This document shows positions 62,289-64,000 of a stretch of 64,000 nucleotides of DNA, in pieces. The stretch is from Arthrobotrys musiformis (Eukaryota > Ascomycota > Orbiliomycetes > Orbiliales > Orbiliaceae). Each line of letters starts with the position of its first letter. The first letter of the stretch is position 1. The notes below the pieces were generated by a model. The model made no database searches. It had not been told where the DNA came from and worked only from the letters and a program-made list of their open reading frames with translations. Both the position numbers and the translations under genes were made by a program. The stretch is from NCBI GenBank assembly GCA_036971715.1, contig JAVHJL010000010.1:1116001-1180000 (forward strand), given 5' to 3'.

Positions 62289-63130
62289 TTACAACTCCGC
62301 CTTGGGTTCTTCAGCAGCTGGCTTTGAGTCCTTAGACGCCTCGCTCGAGTCTTCTACGGCGGGGTACCCCTCCGGCAGCTTGAACGGCCTCAAATAGTGC
62401 AATGGACATTCGTATCCACCGGGGTTATGTTCCAAGTACCTCTGGTGGTACTTTTCCGCATCCCACCAGTCCGATGCACCGATAATCGCAGTTGAGATCT
62501 TATTATTCCACCAATTCTGATTCGCCATTCTTGTGACATCCTCTGCGATTTTCTTCTGCTCTTCTGAGTGATAGAAAATGCCGGAACGGTACTGGGTGCC
62601 AACATCGGCGCCCTGGCGGTTGAGGGTCGTTGGATCGTGGATCTTGTATAAGAACTCAATGAGAGTTCTGTAGCTGACCTTTGATGGGTCGAAGGTTATT
62701 TGCAGTGCTTCGGCATCTATTTTTTATATATCTATTAGCATTTATCCATATATTACGTATATTACAAGTACTAAGTAATTCTATATATGGAGGGGTTCAA
62801 ACTTACGGCCAGTACCACCGCCACAGACTTTGGCGTAGCTGGGATTGGCCTTGTCGCCACCAATATACCCGACTCGGGCATCGATTAGACCATTGTCCTT
62901 GAAGTGCTTTCGATAGATGTGCTCAACCCCTGTATGTGATATCCATTAGCAAACGGTTTTTCTCGCTTCGAGAAAATCAAGTAATATTTACCCCAGAAGC
63001 AGCCGGCTGCGACGGTCGCCAGTTCTGTGTTCGCTGGGAGCGCAGAACTCGAACCACCACCGGAGCTAGTAACGCCGATGCTGCTTGAGCTCGCGAAGTG
63101 GCGAGTGAGACGGTTGAAGAACGATGTCAT
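62289..63130 (-). CDS. Peptide methionine-S-sulfoxide reductase MsrA
   Basis: Three exons (63130-62992, 62929-62807, 62716-62289) give 229 residues. The catalytic motif GCFWG is at 43-47 (Cys44 nucleophile) and is split by intron 1. Downstream are VGYIGG, CGGGTGHAEAL, ITFDPSKVSY, HDPTTLNRQGADVGTQYRS and the conserved YHQRYLEHNPGGY. MsrA reduces Met-(S)-sulfoxide in proteins and free methionine, using thioredoxin. The first 40 residues are basic and Ser-rich (MTSFFNRLTRHFASSSS), which fits a mitochondrial presequence. No internal Met precedes the active site, so a second, cytosolic form cannot start from an internal ATG. The yeast counterpart is MXR1. Confidence 0.95.
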
Positions 63131-64000
63131 TCTGGGCTCCGTTGTACTAGTACTATGTACCCTCTTATATCTTCTTATAGCTTATATGCTGACGGCGCTC
63201 TCTCCTGTAATTGAGACTGATGCTGACGCGATGGTAGAAGTTCAATACTTGATAGTAGCCTTCTGGTTTTCTGGCCGCTGTAGAGTTTGTGAATGGTATA
63301 ATAACGACTGGTGATGGTGGAGGAGTAAGATGATCGGAGAATGAAAGTTTGAGGCGGATTGTCCTCTTATATTTATATGTATTTATAGTGGGCTTACTCT
63401 TCCCCTCCTTCGCTAATACTGTGCGGTATTATAGCATGGCGTAGATTGATATTGATGCATGTCTGGAAGCATCCGGATGACAAAGAATTCGGGCATCTAG
63501 ATCTATAGAGGACGCCCCCAGACCAAAACGAATATGGTATAAAATACGACTCGCGGGCGCAGTCTAACCAGTGTAGTTAACTGGTTCGGCCGCATTGATA
63601 CAATATTTTTATCATCGTCCCCATTCTATTCGAGGCACTGCCTCTCGTGTACGTACATGTATGTCCGCAGAACTCTCTCAGCTGGATACATATACAGTAT
63701 CAAATTGTAAATATACCGCTGGGATGTGCCTCGGCCGGGCCGCATAGATATAACAGCTGTGGGTCCTGGCGTCGCCGTCCATACCAAATCCAAAGAAAGC
63801 CTCGAGGGACTCCCCAAAAGTATTTGGATTAACTCGGTGAACTAGTCGATTGACAGTGTATCAAATTTCATTCATTGGCCCGCATCGCGTCACCGTCCTT
63901 GTCACAAAAATATGATTTTGGGGACATGTGGCCAAGCGTGCCCAGCCCTGTTGGAGTGAGCTTAATTAATCAATGCACCTCCCCCGGCTGCCCTCCAAAT
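63131..64000. other. Upstream region of MsrA to window end
   Basis: This contains the MsrA promoter (TCTTATATCTTCTTATAGC just upstream of the ATG on the opposite strand). No supported gene or RNA was seen; a gene could begin beyond the right edge. Confidence 0.55.

Overview
The window is nuclear DNA from a filamentous ascomycete (Pezizomycotina). The genes carry short introns of roughly 45-150 bp with GTRNGT-type donors and are spread over both strands. They include eukaryotic housekeeping proteins (Cgi121, a tricalbin, Rrp41, Sti1, MsrA) next to proteins typical of filamentous fungi: a HET-domain protein, a fused prenyltransferase-terpene cyclase and a CHAT-domain giant. I cannot resolve the class. 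Gene density is low (14 protein genes in 64 kb), and no tRNA, rRNA, CRISPR array or intact transposon was recognised. Exon structures were built by hand from splice signals, frame continuity and family motifs.

Left part (1-11.1 kb): CGI121 (+) is convergent with a secreted Pro/Gly/Arg repeat protein (-). An F-box protein (+) is convergent with an MFS transporter (-). A gene-poor stretch of 6.8 kb follows. Centre-left (17.8-25.3 kb): an SMP/multi-C2 tricalbin (-) that should tether ER to plasma membrane.

Accessory island (25.3-36.5 kb): a 1129-residue HET-domain protein (+) is convergent with an orphan four-helix membrane protein (-). Next come a ten-exon bifunctional terpene synthase (-) and a divergently transcribed NUDT19-like Nudix hydrolase (+) ending in a peroxisomal AKL signal. 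No P450 or other tailoring enzyme lies inside the window beside the terpene synthase.

Right part (38-63.1 kb): a coiled-coil, tail-anchored-like protein (+); a 1734-codon TPR/CHAT gene (+) interrupted by one in-frame TAG and carrying Glu where CHAT proteases have their catalytic His; RRP41/SKI6 (+); a double cNMP-binding/F-box/LRR protein (+); the co-chaperone STI1 (-); and MsrA (-).

The strongest candidates for new biology are the TPR/CHAT gene with its amber codon and altered catalytic site, the HET/membrane-protein/terpene-synthase island, the secreted repeat protein, and the cNMP-binding F-box protein.
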